NCBI RefSeq assembly: GCF_003065605.1
Contig: NZ_CP026952.1
Location: 496,001 to 560,000, forward strand
DNA: 64,000 nt
DNA from: Aeromicrobium chenweiae
GTDB lineage: Bacteria; Actinomycetota; Actinomycetes; Propionibacteriales; Nocardioidaceae
Direction of reading: 5' to 3'
Part shown: piece by piece, positions 17,733-25,717 of the stretch
How the letters are laid out: each line of letters opens with the position of its first letter
Position numbering within the stretch: the stretch's first letter is position 1
Translations under genes and position numbers: made by a program
The notes under the pieces: model-generated
Told to the model about the DNA's origin: nothing
Seen by the model: only the letters and a program-made list of their open reading frames with translations
The model's database searches: none

Positions 17733-19156
17733 CGCGACCTCAGCGCCACGAGCTGCGCCCCGATCTCCGCGGACATCGCCCGCGCGAACGCCTCGGGGGT
17801 GTCCCCGGGTGGCTCGGGAACGATGTGGTGCACGGTGCCGTTGTCGCGCAGGTCGAGGGCGCCGACGCGCTGGGCCTCGGCCATCTCGGCGGCGTGCTCG
17901 AGATCGCCGTGGACGATCGCGCTGGCTCCCTCCGGGGGCAGTGGCGACAGCCATGCGTTCTCCGCGGCGATGACCACGTCGGCCGGCAGCAGTGCGAGCG
18001 CCCCGCCGCCACAGCCCTGGCCGAGCAGGACCGACACGGTGGGCACCCGCATGGTCGACATCCAGCTGATGCACCGGGCGATCTCACCGGCGATCGCCCC
18101 CTCCTCCGCCTCCGGCGACAGCTCCGCGCCGGGGGTGTCGATGAACGACACGAGGGGAAGTCTCAGCTCGTTGGCCAGCCGCATGCCGCGGCGGGCCTCC
18201 CGCAGCGCCGCGGGACCCATCGGCTTGAATCGGGTCTGGGTCGTGCGGTCCTGCCCGATGACGACGCACGGCTGGCCGTCGAGGCGCGCGAAGGCCACGA
18301 TCATCGCGCTGTCCCGCTCGCCCTTCTCGGTGCCCTGCAGGCGTACGGTCGCGTCGCTGCCGTAGCGCAGCACCTCGCGGACGCCGGGACGCCGGGGGGA
18401 GCGGGTGATCTGGATCGAGTCCCAGGCCGACCGCTCGCGGTGGACCTCGGCGGTCCGGAGCTCACGGGTCTGCCGGGTCGGCGGATCGACCAGGAGGCTC
18501 AGCGCGCGATCGACCAGCAGCGGCAGCTCGTCCGGCAGCACGACCGCGTCGATGATCCCGCGATCCGCCAGGTTCTCGGCGGTCTGCACGCCGGGCGGGA
18601 ACGGCTTGCCCTCCATGATCTCGTAGACCTTGGGGCCGAGGAACCCGATCAGTGCGCCGGGCTCGGCGATCGTGATGTGGGCCAGCGATCCCCAGGACGC
18701 GAACACGCCGCCGGTCGTGGGGTGGCGCAGGTAGATCAGGTACGGAAGTCCCGCCGCGCGGTGGTCCATGATCGCGCGGGTGATGTCGACCATGTGGACG
18801 AACGCCGGCGTGCCCTCCTGCATGCGCGTGCCGCCGGAGGCCGTGGTCGCCAGGACCGGAATGCCCTCGGCCGTCGCCCGGCGCACCGCAGCGGTGATGC
18901 GCAGCGCGGCGGCCCGGCCGATCGACCCGGCCAGGAAGCGGAACTCGTTCACGACCACCGCGACGGGACGACCGCGCATGAGGCCGCGCCCGGTCAGCAC
19001 CGACTCGTCGGTCCCGGCGCGCTCAGCCGCGGCCCGCAGCTCCTGCTGGTACGTCGGGTCGAGCCCGCTGTGGTCGACCGGCTCGTCCCACGAGACGAAC
19101 GATCCCTCGTCGAGCACCAGGTCGAGCAGCTGCTGTGCCATGAGGCGCTCGGTCAT
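17729..19156 (-). CDS. Fused acyl-CoA carboxyltransferase (AccD-AccA type)
   Basis: A 475-aa biotin-dependent carboxyltransferase with both crotonase-like halves on one chain. The N-terminal beta-type half contains TTASGGTRMQEG and HPTTGGV near residues 105-150. The C-terminal alpha-type half has FIDTPGA and a LGQGCGGGALAL oxyanion loop near 380. The CxxC zinc ribbon of bacterial AccD is absent, as in mycobacterial AccD3-like proteins. The substrate could be acetyl- or another acyl-CoA. No biotin carboxylase/BCCP gene is in the window, so partners are encoded elsewhere. It overlaps the CoA transferase (TGATG) and mshD (ATGA). Confidence 0.85.
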   Translation of the reverse strand: MTERLMAQQLLDLVLDEGSFVSWDEPVDHSGLDPTYQQELRAAAERAGTDESVLTGRGLMRGRPVAVVVNEFRFLAGSIGRAAALRITAAVRRATAEGIPVLATTASGGTRMQEGTPAFVHMVDITRAIMDHRAAGLPYLIYLRHPTTGGVFASWGSLAHITIAEPGALIGFLGPKVYEIMEGKPFPPGVQTAENLADRGIIDAVVLPDELPLLVDRALSLLVDPPTRQTRELRTAEVHRERSAWDSIQITRSPRRPGVREVLRYGSDATVRLQGTEKGERDSAMIVAFARLDGQPCVVIGQDRTTQTRFKPMGPAALREARRGMRLANELRLPLVSFIDTPGAELSPEAEEGAIAGEIARCISWMSTMRVPTVSVLLGQGCGGGALALLPADVVIAAENAWLSPLPPEGASAIVHGDLEHAAEMAEAQRVGALDLRDNGTVHHIVPEPPGDTPEAFARAMSAEIGAQLVALRSR

Positions 19157-20382
19157 CAGGTCTCCTTCAGCCAGGCGCGGATCTCGTCGCCGTTCTCGTC
19201 CAGCACCGGGGGCGCGGCGTGCTCGGTCGCCGTCACCTCGCGACCGCCCCCGTCGAAGAACCGCAGGGGAGGCCCCGGCAGGGTCAACCTACCCAGTGTC
19301 GCGTGCTCGACGTCGACCAGCAGGCCCTGGCTGGCGGTCTGCTCCCACGCGTAGACCTCGTCGATCGTCCGCACCTTGCCGGCCGGGATCCCGATCTCGT
19401 CGAGCCGGTCGAGCAGCGCGGCCGCGTCCCAGTCGGCGAAGACGCTCTCGACCAGCTCGACCACGCGCTCGCGGCGGGAGACACGTTCGGGGTTGGTCGC
19501 GACTCCCTCGGCGTCCGGGTCGAGACCGAACCCCGCGCAGAAGTCGTGCCACAGCCCCTCGCTGCCGACGGCGATCTGCACGGCGCCGTCGCGGCACCGG
19601 AACAGCCCGTACGGCGAGATCGACGGGTGGTGGTTGCCCTGCGCCCGCGCCACCTCGCCGGCGATGCTCCACCGGGTGCCCTGGAACGCGTGCACCCCGA
19701 CGGTCGCTGCGAGCAGCGACGTCCGCACGACCGTGCCCCGGCCCGTGCTCTCGCGCTCGTGCAGCGCTGCCACGACCCCGTACGCGCCGTACATCCCGGC
19801 GAGGATGTCCGAGATCGGGGTGCCGACCTTCTGGGGATCGTCCGGCGCGGACCCGGTGATCGACATCAGGCCGGCCTCGCCCTGCGCGATCTGGTCGTAG
19901 CCGGCCCGGCCGCCCTCCGGGCCGTCGTGACCGAATCCGGTGATCGAGAGCACGACGAGTCGCGGGTTGACCTCCTGCAGGGACTCGATGCCGAGCCCCA
20001 GCCGCTCGAGGACCCCGGTGCGGAAGTTCTCCACCAGCACGTCCGCCCGCGCCACCAGGTCGACCAGCACCTGCCGGTCCTCGTCGTCCTTGAGGTCCAG
20101 CGCGATGGACTCCTTGTTGCGGTTGGCGGACAGGAAGTACGTCGACTCACGCCCGGTGTCGTCCTGCGCCCCGGCGGCCTCGCGCGTCCCCCCGTGCCCG
20201 GAGGCGGAGGGCCAGCGGAACGGCGGCCCCCATCCGCGGGTGTCGTCACCGCCCTTCGGGTTCTCCACCTTGATGACGCGCGCGCCGAGGTCGCCCAGCA
20301 TCATCGTGGCGTGCGGTCCGGCGAGTGCCCGGGAGAGGTCGACGACGAGCAGGTCACTCAGGGGTCCGTTTCGAGTAGTCAT
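19156..20382 (-). CDS. Family III CoA transferase (CaiB/BaiF)
   Basis: A 408-aa enzyme that moves CoA between carboxylic acids. Family marks include VVDLSRALAGPHATMMLGDLG at the N-terminus with a Lys-Val-Glu-Asn segment after it, SANRNK, ENFRTGVLERLG and TGFGHDGP. The aspartate expected to carry the acyl anhydride lies in the usual GGRAGYDQIAQGEAGLM region. A Gly/Ala-rich insertion (about residues 62-80) is unusual between the conserved GWGPPF and STYFLSANRNK. It lies 4 nt downstream of a MatC-like permease and upstream of the carboxyltransferase, so it may activate the imported acid. Confidence 0.88.
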   Translation of the reverse strand: MTTRNGPLSDLLVVDLSRALAGPHATMMLGDLGARVIKVENPKGGDDTRGWGPPFRWPSASGHGGTREAAGAQDDTGRESTYFLSANRNKESIALDLKDDEDRQVLVDLVARADVLVENFRTGVLERLGLGIESLQEVNPRLVVLSITGFGHDGPEGGRAGYDQIAQGEAGLMSITGSAPDDPQKVGTPISDILAGMYGAYGVVAALHERESTGRGTVVRTSLLAATVGVHAFQGTRWSIAGEVARAQGNHHPSISPYGLFRCRDGAVQIAVGSEGLWHDFCAGFGLDPDAEGVATNPERVSRRERVVELVESVFADWDAAALLDRLDEIGIPAGKVRTIDEVYAWEQTASQGLLVDVEHATLGRLTLPGPPLRFFDGGGREVTATEHAAPPVLDENGDEIRAWLKET

Positions 20383-20386
20383 CGGA

Positions 20387-21703
20387 TCACCAGCTCGGCA
20401 GCACGAGTGCCGCCCAGACGAGGAGCGGACCCACCAGGACGACGATGGAGCTGTAGGTCAGGATCTGCTTGTAGTACGCCTGCTCGGAGATCGTCTCGGG
20501 GCGGTTCGCCAGCATCAGCGCGCCGTTGGTCGAGAACGGGCTCACGTCGACGATCGTCGATGCGATCGCCAGGGCCGCGACCAACGTGATGGGGTTGATC
20601 CCGTGCTCGGAGATGATCGGCAGGGCGATGGGGATGATGATCGGCAGCAGTGCGGTCGATGACGCGAAGGCCGAGACGACACCGCCGACGTAGCACAGGA
20701 TCAGCGCGCCGACGGCTGCTGCGCCGAGCCCCGCGGCCCACTTGCCGACGAACTCCGGCGAGCCGGCCGTGGTCAGGATCGAGGCGTACGTGCTGACGCC
20801 CGCGACGAGCAGGACGGTCGGCCAGGCGATCTGGTTGACCGCGCCCTTGTGCTCCTTGGGTGCCAGCATCGCGAGGATCACGGCGGCGGTGATGGACACG
20901 AAGCCGATGTTCTTGTCGAACGCGAGCGCGACGACCGCGACGCCGACGAAGGCGACGAGCGTCAGCACCTGGTCGACGCGGACGCCCTGGGCCCTCGTGC
21001 CGGTGGGTGCCGTCGTCCCGTAGCCGCGGGCGGGGACGCTCGCGCCGCCTGCGTGCAGGTGCTCGAGGAGCTCCCCCTCGTCGGGGTCGACACGTTGCGA
21101 CAGCAGCTTTCGTCCGCCGAGCAGGACGAACAGGATCGCGGCCATGATCAGGTTGACCACGAGGCTGGACAGGAACAGCGTCACCTCGCCGACCTCGAGA
21201 CCGTTGTCCCGCATGACGGCGTTCGTGATCGTGCCGTAGATGCTGATGGGGGAGAAGCCGCCGCCCTGAGCGCCGTGGACCACGAACATGCCCATCATCA
21301 GGGGACTGATCTTGTACTTCCCGGCGAAGCCGAGGGCGACCGGACCGATGATCGCGCAGGCCGCGGGACTGGCGGCGCCGATGCCGGTCAGCAGCGCGGT
21401 GACCGCGAACATGACCCACGGGATCAGTGCGACGCGCCCGCCGACCGCCTTGACGGCCTTGGTGACGATGAGGTCCACCGTCCCGTTGTTCTTGGCGATC
21501 GCGAACAGGTAGGTGACACCGATCAGGGTGAGGATCAGGTCGCCGCTCACCCCCGCCAGGATCTCCTTCTCGTCGAGGTTCAACGAGTACATCCCGACGA
21601 GCCACGCCGCGACGTACGCGAGCGCTCCCATGTTGATCGGCAGCACCGTGCCGACGGCGAACAACGCCACCAGCGCGATGATCGCCACCCATTCCGGACT
21701 CAT
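20387..21703 (-). CDS. MatC-like dicarboxylate permease (SLC13-type)
   Basis: A 438-aa membrane transporter with about 12 TM helices and the N-terminal region (MGALAYVAAWLVG, GVTYLFAIAKNNGTVD) of the MatC/dicarboxylate carrier family. Central GIGAASPAACAI and C-terminal ASTIVDVSPFSTNGA are the paired SLC13-like re-entrant motifs. MatC imports malonate in Rhizobium, but the substrate here is not proven. A strong RBS (GGAAGGA) precedes the ATG at 21703. It is the first gene of a four-gene overlapping operon (permease, CoA transferase, AccDA, mshD) and is divergent from a FadR-type regulator. Confidence 0.85.
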   Translation of the reverse strand: MSPEWVAIIALVALFAVGTVLPINMGALAYVAAWLVGMYSLNLDEKEILAGVSGDLILTLIGVTYLFAIAKNNGTVDLIVTKAVKAVGGRVALIPWVMFAVTALLTGIGAASPAACAIIGPVALGFAGKYKISPLMMGMFVVHGAQGGGFSPISIYGTITNAVMRDNGLEVGEVTLFLSSLVVNLIMAAILFVLLGGRKLLSQRVDPDEGELLEHLHAGGASVPARGYGTTAPTGTRAQGVRVDQVLTLVAFVGVAVVALAFDKNIGFVSITAAVILAMLAPKEHKGAVNQIAWPTVLLVAGVSTYASILTTAGSPEFVGKWAAGLGAAAVGALILCYVGGVVSAFASSTALLPIIIPIALPIISEHGINPITLVAALAIASTIVDVSPFSTNGALMLANRPETISEQAYYKQILTYSSIVVLVGPLLVWAALVLPSW

Positions 21704-21731
21704 GTCGATTCCTTCCCCCCGCGTCGCTCCT

Positions 21732-21747
21732 TGTGAGCCACATCACG
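21732..21747 (-). promoter_or_regulatory. CRP/GlxR-type operator upstream of the permease operon
   Basis: TGTGA-GCCACA-TCACG matches the CRP consensus TGTGA-N6-TCACA at 9 of 10 positions. It lies 29 nt before the permease start, a position suiting repression or cAMP-dependent carbon control. Confidence 0.55.
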
Positions 21748-21760
21748 TTTGATGGTTCAG

Positions 21761-21771
21761 TGGCCTAGCCA
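21761..21771. promoter_or_regulatory. Possible GntR/FadR operator
   Basis: The inverted repeat TGGC-CTA-GCCA lies midway between the divergent permease and regulator genes. The length and spacing fit a FadR-subfamily site; assignment is by position only. Confidence 0.35.
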
Positions 21772-21795
21772 ATAGGCAGGCGAACCTCTTGTCAA

Positions 21796-21801
21796 TACCC
21801 T
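21796..21801 (+). promoter_or_regulatory. -10 of the leaderless GntR gene
   Basis: TACCCT, 6 nt before the ATG at 21808. Confidence 0.5.
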
Positions 21802-21807
21802 TGTGCC

Positions 21808-22509
21808 ATGAGCGCCAGATCCTCGAGCGGCCTGCGGCCGGTCACGCGTCCCCGCCTGTACGAGCAGGTCGCCGAGCAGATCATCGGCTGGATCGACGAG
21901 AGCGGTCTGCGACCCGGGGACCGGCTGCCTCCTGAGCGCGAGCTGGCCACCCGGCTCGGGGTGAGCCGGGCGACGGTCAGCCAGGCGCTGGTCGCGCTCG
22001 AGGTCATCGGGGTCGTCGCGGTGCGTCACGGCGACGGGGCGCTGCTGACCGAGACGCGCTCGTCGACCAAGATCATCGACGCGATCCGGGCCCACGCGAC
22101 CCGTCTGCCCGAGATCATCGAGGCGCGCGACGCGCTCGAGACCAAGCTCGCGGCCCTCGCGGCCTCCCGTCGTACGGACGACGACATGGCCCGCATCGAC
22201 GCGGCGCTCACCGAGATGGAGCGGGACATCGACGCCGGTGGCCGCGGGGTGGAGGGGGACGAGCTGTTCCACGCCGCCATCACGGCAGCGGCCCGCTCGA
22301 CGCTGCTGTCGCGCATGATGGCCGAGATCAGCGACCTGGTCCTGGAGACCCGCATCGAGTCGCTCTCCCAGCCCGGCCGTCCCCGGGACTCGCTGAAGGC
22401 TCATCGGCGGATCGCCGACGCGATCCGCGGACAGGACGCCGGGGGAGCGGCGCAGGCCATGCACGACCACGTCGAGATGGTCAGCGACGTGGCCCTGCTG
22501 CGCGACTGA
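21808..22509 (+). CDS. FadR-subfamily GntR regulator
   Basis: A 233-aa transcription factor. The N-terminal winged helix contains the GntR signature (LRPGDRLPPERELATRLGVS, about 30-50). The C-terminal all-helical FCD domain has the metal/ligand residues of the family (EARD near 110, FHAAI near 153, a His in SLKAHRRIADAI near 197 and H near 220). FCD regulators usually bind carboxylic acids. It is divergent from the MatC-like permease operon, so it most likely controls it and senses its substrate or the CoA derivative. Confidence 0.9.
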   Translation: MSARSSSGLRPVTRPRLYEQVAEQIIGWIDESGLRPGDRLPPERELATRLGVSRATVSQALVALEVIGVVAVRHGDGALLTETRSSTKIIDAIRAHATRLPEIIEARDALETKLAALAASRRTDDDMARIDAALTEMERDIDAGGRGVEGDELFHAAITAAARSTLLSRMMAEISDLVLETRIESLSQPGRPRDSLKAHRRIADAIRGQDAGGAAQAMHDHVEMVSDVALLRD

Positions 22510-22516
22510 CGCGGCG

Positions 22517-23287
22517 ATGGACGGCTTGGACCAGCTGGCGCTGCTGGGCGGTGGGCTGCTGGCAGGGATCGCGTCGTCGTCGGTCGGTGCGGCGTCCCTG
22601 ATCAGCTTCCCGATCCTGGTCGCGGTCGGTCTGGCACCGGTCGTCGCGAACGCGTCGAACACGATCGGTCTCGTCCCGGCCGGTGTCGGTGGCGCGGTGG
22701 GCTATCGCCGGGAGCTGACGGAGCACCCGCGGCTCAGCGGGGTCGTCATCGCCACCAGCGCCTGCGGTGCCGTGCTCGGTGCCACCCTGCTCCTGGTGCT
22801 GGACCCCGGCGTCTTCGAGTCGATCGTGCCCTGGCTCATCCTGTTCTCGTCCGCGCTCGTGGGGACGCAGCCGCTGATCTCGGCGTGGGCGCGGCGGCGC
22901 GCTGCCCGCCGTGGGCTGGCTCCCCGGGACCGGCAGACCATGTCGCCGCCGGTCGCCATGGCCTCGACCGTGCTCGGTGTCTACGGCGGCTACTTCGGCG
23001 CGGGGCAGGGGGTCATCCTGGTCGCGTTCTACGCCCTCGGCATCGACGTCGGCCTGCAGGTCATCAACGCCCTCAAGACCCTCGCGATCTTCGCCTCCAA
23101 CGTGGTGGCGACCGTCGTGTTCGTCATCTGGGCCGAGGTCAGCTGGTCCGCGGTCGTGCTGGTCGGGGCGGGGTCGCTCGGCGGCGGCTACCTCGGCGCA
23201 CTGATCGGCAGGCGCCTGCCGCCGTGGTTGTTCCGCGTGCTGGTCGTCGCGATGGGCCTGACGGTCGGGTTGACGATGCTGCTCTAG
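22517..23287 (+). CDS. TauE/SafE (TSUP) family permease
   Basis: A 256-aa membrane protein with about eight TM helices. The two TSUP repeats each begin with a Gly-rich helix ([22 protein letters not shown] and [14 protein letters not shown]), followed by an Asn-rich helix ([10 protein letters not shown] and [12 protein letters not shown]). The family exports or imports sulfite, sulfoacetate and other small anions; the substrate here is unknown. It starts 7 nt after the regulator stop, so it belongs to the regulator's transcript. Its TAG stop shares CTAG with the glnR stop on the other strand. Confidence 0.85.
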   Translation: MDGLDQLALLGGGLLAGIASSSVGAASLISFPILVAVGLAPVVANASNTIGLVPAGVGGAVGYRRELTEHPRLSGVVIATSACGAVLGATLLLVLDPGVFESIVPWLILFSSALVGTQPLISAWARRRAARRGLAPRDRQTMSPPVAMASTVLGVYGGYFGAGQGVILVAFYALGIDVGLQVINALKTLAIFASNVVATVVFVIWAEVSWSAVVLVGAGSLGGGYLGALIGRRLPPWLFRVLVVAMGLTVGLTMLL

Positions 23288-23991
23288 GCGTCCGCGGTCT
23301 CGCGGGCCGGATCGGCCTTGGTCGCCACGAAGCGGTAGCCGACGTTGCGGACCGTGCCGATGAGCGTCTCGTTGTCCGTGCCGAGCTTGGCGCGCAGCCG
23401 CCGGACGTGGACGTCGACCGTGCGGGTGCCACCGAAGTAGTCGTATCCCCACACCTCCTGCAGCAGCTGTTGGCGGGTGAAGACCCGGCCCGGGTGCTGG
23501 GCGAGGAACTTGAGGAGCTCGAACTCCTTGAACGTCAGGTCGAGCGTGCGGTTCTCGAGCTTCGCGGTGTACGTCGCGTCGTCGACGACCAGGCCGCTGG
23601 AGGAGATGACGTGGCTGTCGTTCGCGCCCTCGGTGGTCGCCGCGATGCGGCCGATGCCGAGACGCAGGCGAGCCTCGAGCTCGGCCGGACCCGACGTGGT
23701 GAGGATGACGTCGTCCATGCCCCAGTCCGACGCGGCGACGGCGAGGCCGCCCTCGGTGAGGATCAGGATCAGGGGGCACTCGACGCCGGTGGTGCGGATG
23801 ACCCGCGTCAGGCTGCGTACCTGGGCGAGGTCGTGGCGGCCGTCGACGAGCACGGCGTCGCACGGGGGAGCGTCGAGCAGCGCGCTCGCCTCCGCGGGGA
23901 GGATCTTGACGTGATGGGGGAGCAGCGCCAGCGCGGGCAGCACCTCGACCGACGACTGTGTGCTCTTGGTGAGCAGGAGCAGGTGGGACAT
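23284..23991 (-). CDS. glnR: Nitrogen regulator GlnR (orphan OmpR-type)
   Basis: A 235-aa atypical response regulator that activates ammonium assimilation genes in actinomycetes. The receiver-like domain (1-115) has D50 in [12 protein letters not shown] but lacks a normal acidic pocket and has no cognate kinase nearby. It also carries the GlnR-typical [17 protein letters not shown] stretch. The winged helix (about 140-225) contains [33 protein letters not shown] and TVRNVGYRF. The ATG at 23991 follows a GGAGG RBS. From memory it lies near mshD in both Streptomyces and Mycobacterium, as here. Confidence 0.93.
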   Translation of the reverse strand: MSHLLLLTKSTQSSVEVLPALALLPHHVKILPAEASALLDAPPCDAVLVDGRHDLAQVRSLTRVIRTTGVECPLILILTEGGLAVAASDWGMDDVILTTSGPAELEARLRLGIGRIAATTEGANDSHVISSSGLVVDDATYTAKLENRTLDLTFKEFELLKFLAQHPGRVFTRQQLLQEVWGYDYFGGTRTVDVHVRRLRAKLGTDNETLIGTVRNVGYRFVATKADPARETADA

Positions 23992-24024
23992 GGGTGTCGA
24001 CCTCCGGTGCTGCGATTCGTGCGG

Positions 24025-24085
24025 GCAAGCGTGCTTGCACAGTGTGCAGATATGCGAAGAGGCCATGGTGGATCACCGTGGCCTC
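24025..24085. promoter_or_regulatory. Two inverted repeats in the glnR-moaD divergent region
   Basis: GCAAGC-GT-GCTTGC (24025-24038) is a compact palindrome. Next, GAGGCCATGGT (24059-24069) pairs with ACCGTGGCCTC (24075-24085) with one mismatch. They lie within 120 bp of both divergent starts, so they are operator or leader-hairpin candidates for either gene. Confidence 0.45.
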
Positions 24086-24109
24086 GTTGCATGGACGAGA
24101 ATACGACAT

Positions 24110-24403
24110 GTGTCCGATCAATTGCCACATGATGACGCGAATGAGAACGACGTCACAGTCCGCTACTGGGCTGCTGCCCGTGCGGCCGCAGGTGTCGCCG
24201 AGGAGACCGTCTCTGCCCTGACCCTGGCCGAGCTGCTCGACGAGATCGGTCGCCGCCACCGCGACCGGGACCGGTTCGACGACGTCATCTCGATCTGCTC
24301 GATCCTCGTCGGCGAGACGCCGGTGGGGGCGAAGGACCCGGCACAGGTGCCCCTGCCGCGTGGCGTCAACGTCGAGTTCCTGCCACCGTTCGCGGGCGGC
24401 TGA
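24110..24403 (+). CDS. MoaD/ThiS-family sulfur carrier-like protein
   Basis: A 97-aa ubiquitin-fold protein ending in PPFAGG, the C-terminal Gly-Gly that is adenylated and thiocarboxylated in MoaD. The first strand VTVRYWAAARAAAG and the NVEFLPP segment are typical. It would donate sulfur for molybdopterin or a related pathway; no MoaE or MoeB is in the window. GTG at 24110 is chosen as the start giving an ordinary family length after a short polar N-terminus. Upstream in-frame codons would run through the palindromic promoter region. Confidence 0.8.
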   Translation: MSDQLPHDDANENDVTVRYWAAARAAAGVAEETVSALTLAELLDEIGRRHRDRDRFDDVISICSILVGETPVGAKDPAQVPLPRGVNVEFLPPFAGG

Positions 24404-24427
24404 CCGGACAACTGGCATCATGCGGGG

Positions 24428-25234
24428 GTGCCACGACTCGGATCCACGCTGCTCTCCCTCGCCCTCGTCGGAGTCATCACGCTGGCGGCGTACACCGATC
24501 CGTGGCTCCTCGGCGTGGCGGTCCTGCTGGTGCAGGTCCTGGTCGCCGCGGCTCCCGGCATCCGTGACGCCTCGCACGCGTCGATCCCGTCGCCCCGGGT
24601 GGTCCCGGTCGTCGTGGCCAGCCTCGTCGCGACGGTCCTGACCCTCGAGCCCGATCTCCTGTCCGGCGCGTCCGGCACCTCGCCCGGCGTGGTGGGGGCG
24701 AGCAGCACGGGCATGCTCTCGGGCATCCTGCCCGCGGTCGCCGCCGCCGTCTTCGTGGCGCTGCTGGCCCAGATGCTGCGCCGCGACGGACGTACGCACC
24801 TGGTGCAGTCGGTCGGGTACGCCGTGATGCTGTCGGCCGTGGCCGCCCTGGCCGCCGGATGGGTCGGTGCCGTGCAGTCCATCGACGGACCGGAGGTGGT
24901 GGCCGTCGCTGCCGCCGGCGTCGCGGGCGGCCTGCTGGCCTGGGCGCTGCCGATCGACCGATGGGTCTGCCTCAGCCTCGCGACGCTGGCGGGCGCCGGA
25001 GCCGGCGCCGCGGTCGCCGCGAGCGTCGAGTCGTCCATGACGGTCTACTTCGGCCTCATCGTCGGTCCCGCGGTGGCCCTGGCTGCCGTGCTGGGCCAGG
25101 TCGTCGGCCGGTCGATCGCCCGCGGACGCACCCACGCGTCGGCCAGCTGGGGGTTCCCGGGGGCGATGGCCGTCGCGTTCGCCGGACCGATCGTCTACAT
25201 CGGCGGGCAGCTCCTGACGATGCCCAACCTCTGA
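24428..25234 (+). CDS. Polytopic membrane protein of unknown function
   Basis: A 268-aa protein with about seven to eight hydrophobic helices and very few charged residues, except an RRDGRTH loop near 120 and RSIARGRTHAS near 228. I do not recognise the family. GTG at 24428 follows a CATCAT sequence that could be a -10 for a leaderless mRNA. It lies between the MoaD-like and thioredoxin genes. From memory, a membrane protein also sits next to glnR and thiX in mycobacteria (Rv0817c region), so this may be the positional counterpart. Confidence 0.7.
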   Translation: MPRLGSTLLSLALVGVITLAAYTDPWLLGVAVLLVQVLVAAAPGIRDASHASIPSPRVVPVVVASLVATVLTLEPDLLSGASGTSPGVVGASSTGMLSGILPAVAAAVFVALLAQMLRRDGRTHLVQSVGYAVMLSAVAALAAGWVGAVQSIDGPEVVAVAAAGVAGGLLAWALPIDRWVCLSLATLAGAGAGAAVAASVESSMTVYFGLIVGPAVALAAVLGQVVGRSIARGRTHASASWGFPGAMAVAFAGPIVYIGGQLLTMPNL

Positions 25235-25264
25235 GCAACGCCGGGGCGGGGCGACCGGTCGGCG

Positions 25265-25270
25265 TACGCT
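25265..25270 (+). promoter_or_regulatory. -10 of the leaderless thioredoxin gene
   Basis: TACGCT, 6 nt before the GTG at 25277. Confidence 0.55.
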
Positions 25271-25276
25271 GGCCCG

Positions 25277-25696
25277 GTGACCGGAGTCGTCGTCCTTCTC
25301 GTGGCTGTCGTGGTCTCCGCACTCGGTGCGCTGGCGATGCGGTGGAAGAACGGACGCTTCTCGGCCGTGCCGGACGACCGTGAGGTGCTGTCGCCGGCGC
25401 AGCTCGGCTCCCCGCTCGGGGAGCGCGCCACGATGGTGCAGTTCTCCAGCGCCTTCTGCAGCCCCTGCCGGGCGACCCGCGTCCTCCTGAACGACATCGC
25501 CGCGAAGGTCGAGGGCGTCACCACGGTGGAGATCGACGCCGAGCAGCGGCTCGAGCTGGTCCGCGAGCTGGGCATCATGCGCACCCCGACCGTGCTGGTG
25601 CTGGACGCCCGTGGGGTCGTCACGACGCGCGCGTCGGGGCTGCCCCGGCGGGAGCAGGTGCTCGCCGCGCTGGGCCGCGCCGTCGACGTGCCGTGA
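25277..25696 (+). CDS. Membrane-anchored thioredoxin-family protein (ThiX-like)
   Basis: A 139-aa protein with an N-terminal TM helix (residues 4-20) and a thioredoxin fold. The redox motif is CSPC (61-64), preceded by MVQFSSAF. The cis-proline is in MRTPTVLVLD. The orientation of the domain (cytoplasmic or outside) is uncertain because positives (RWKNGR) follow the helix, favouring a cytoplasmic domain. From memory mycobacterial ThiX is next to cysA2/sseC2; here the polysaccharide locus lies between it and the sulfurtransferase operon. Confidence 0.82.
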   Translation: MTGVVVLLVAVVVSALGALAMRWKNGRFSAVPDDREVLSPAQLGSPLGERATMVQFSSAFCSPCRATRVLLNDIAAKVEGVTTVEIDAEQRLELVRELGIMRTPTVLVLDARGVVTTRASGLPRREQVLAALGRAVDVP

Positions 25697-25717
25697 GGCG
25701 CCGCTGCGGCGGAGACC

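Noticed and set aside
24025..24038. GCAAGC palindrome as a phage or integrative attachment site
   Set aside because: No integrase, tRNA or second copy flanks it; an operator is simpler.
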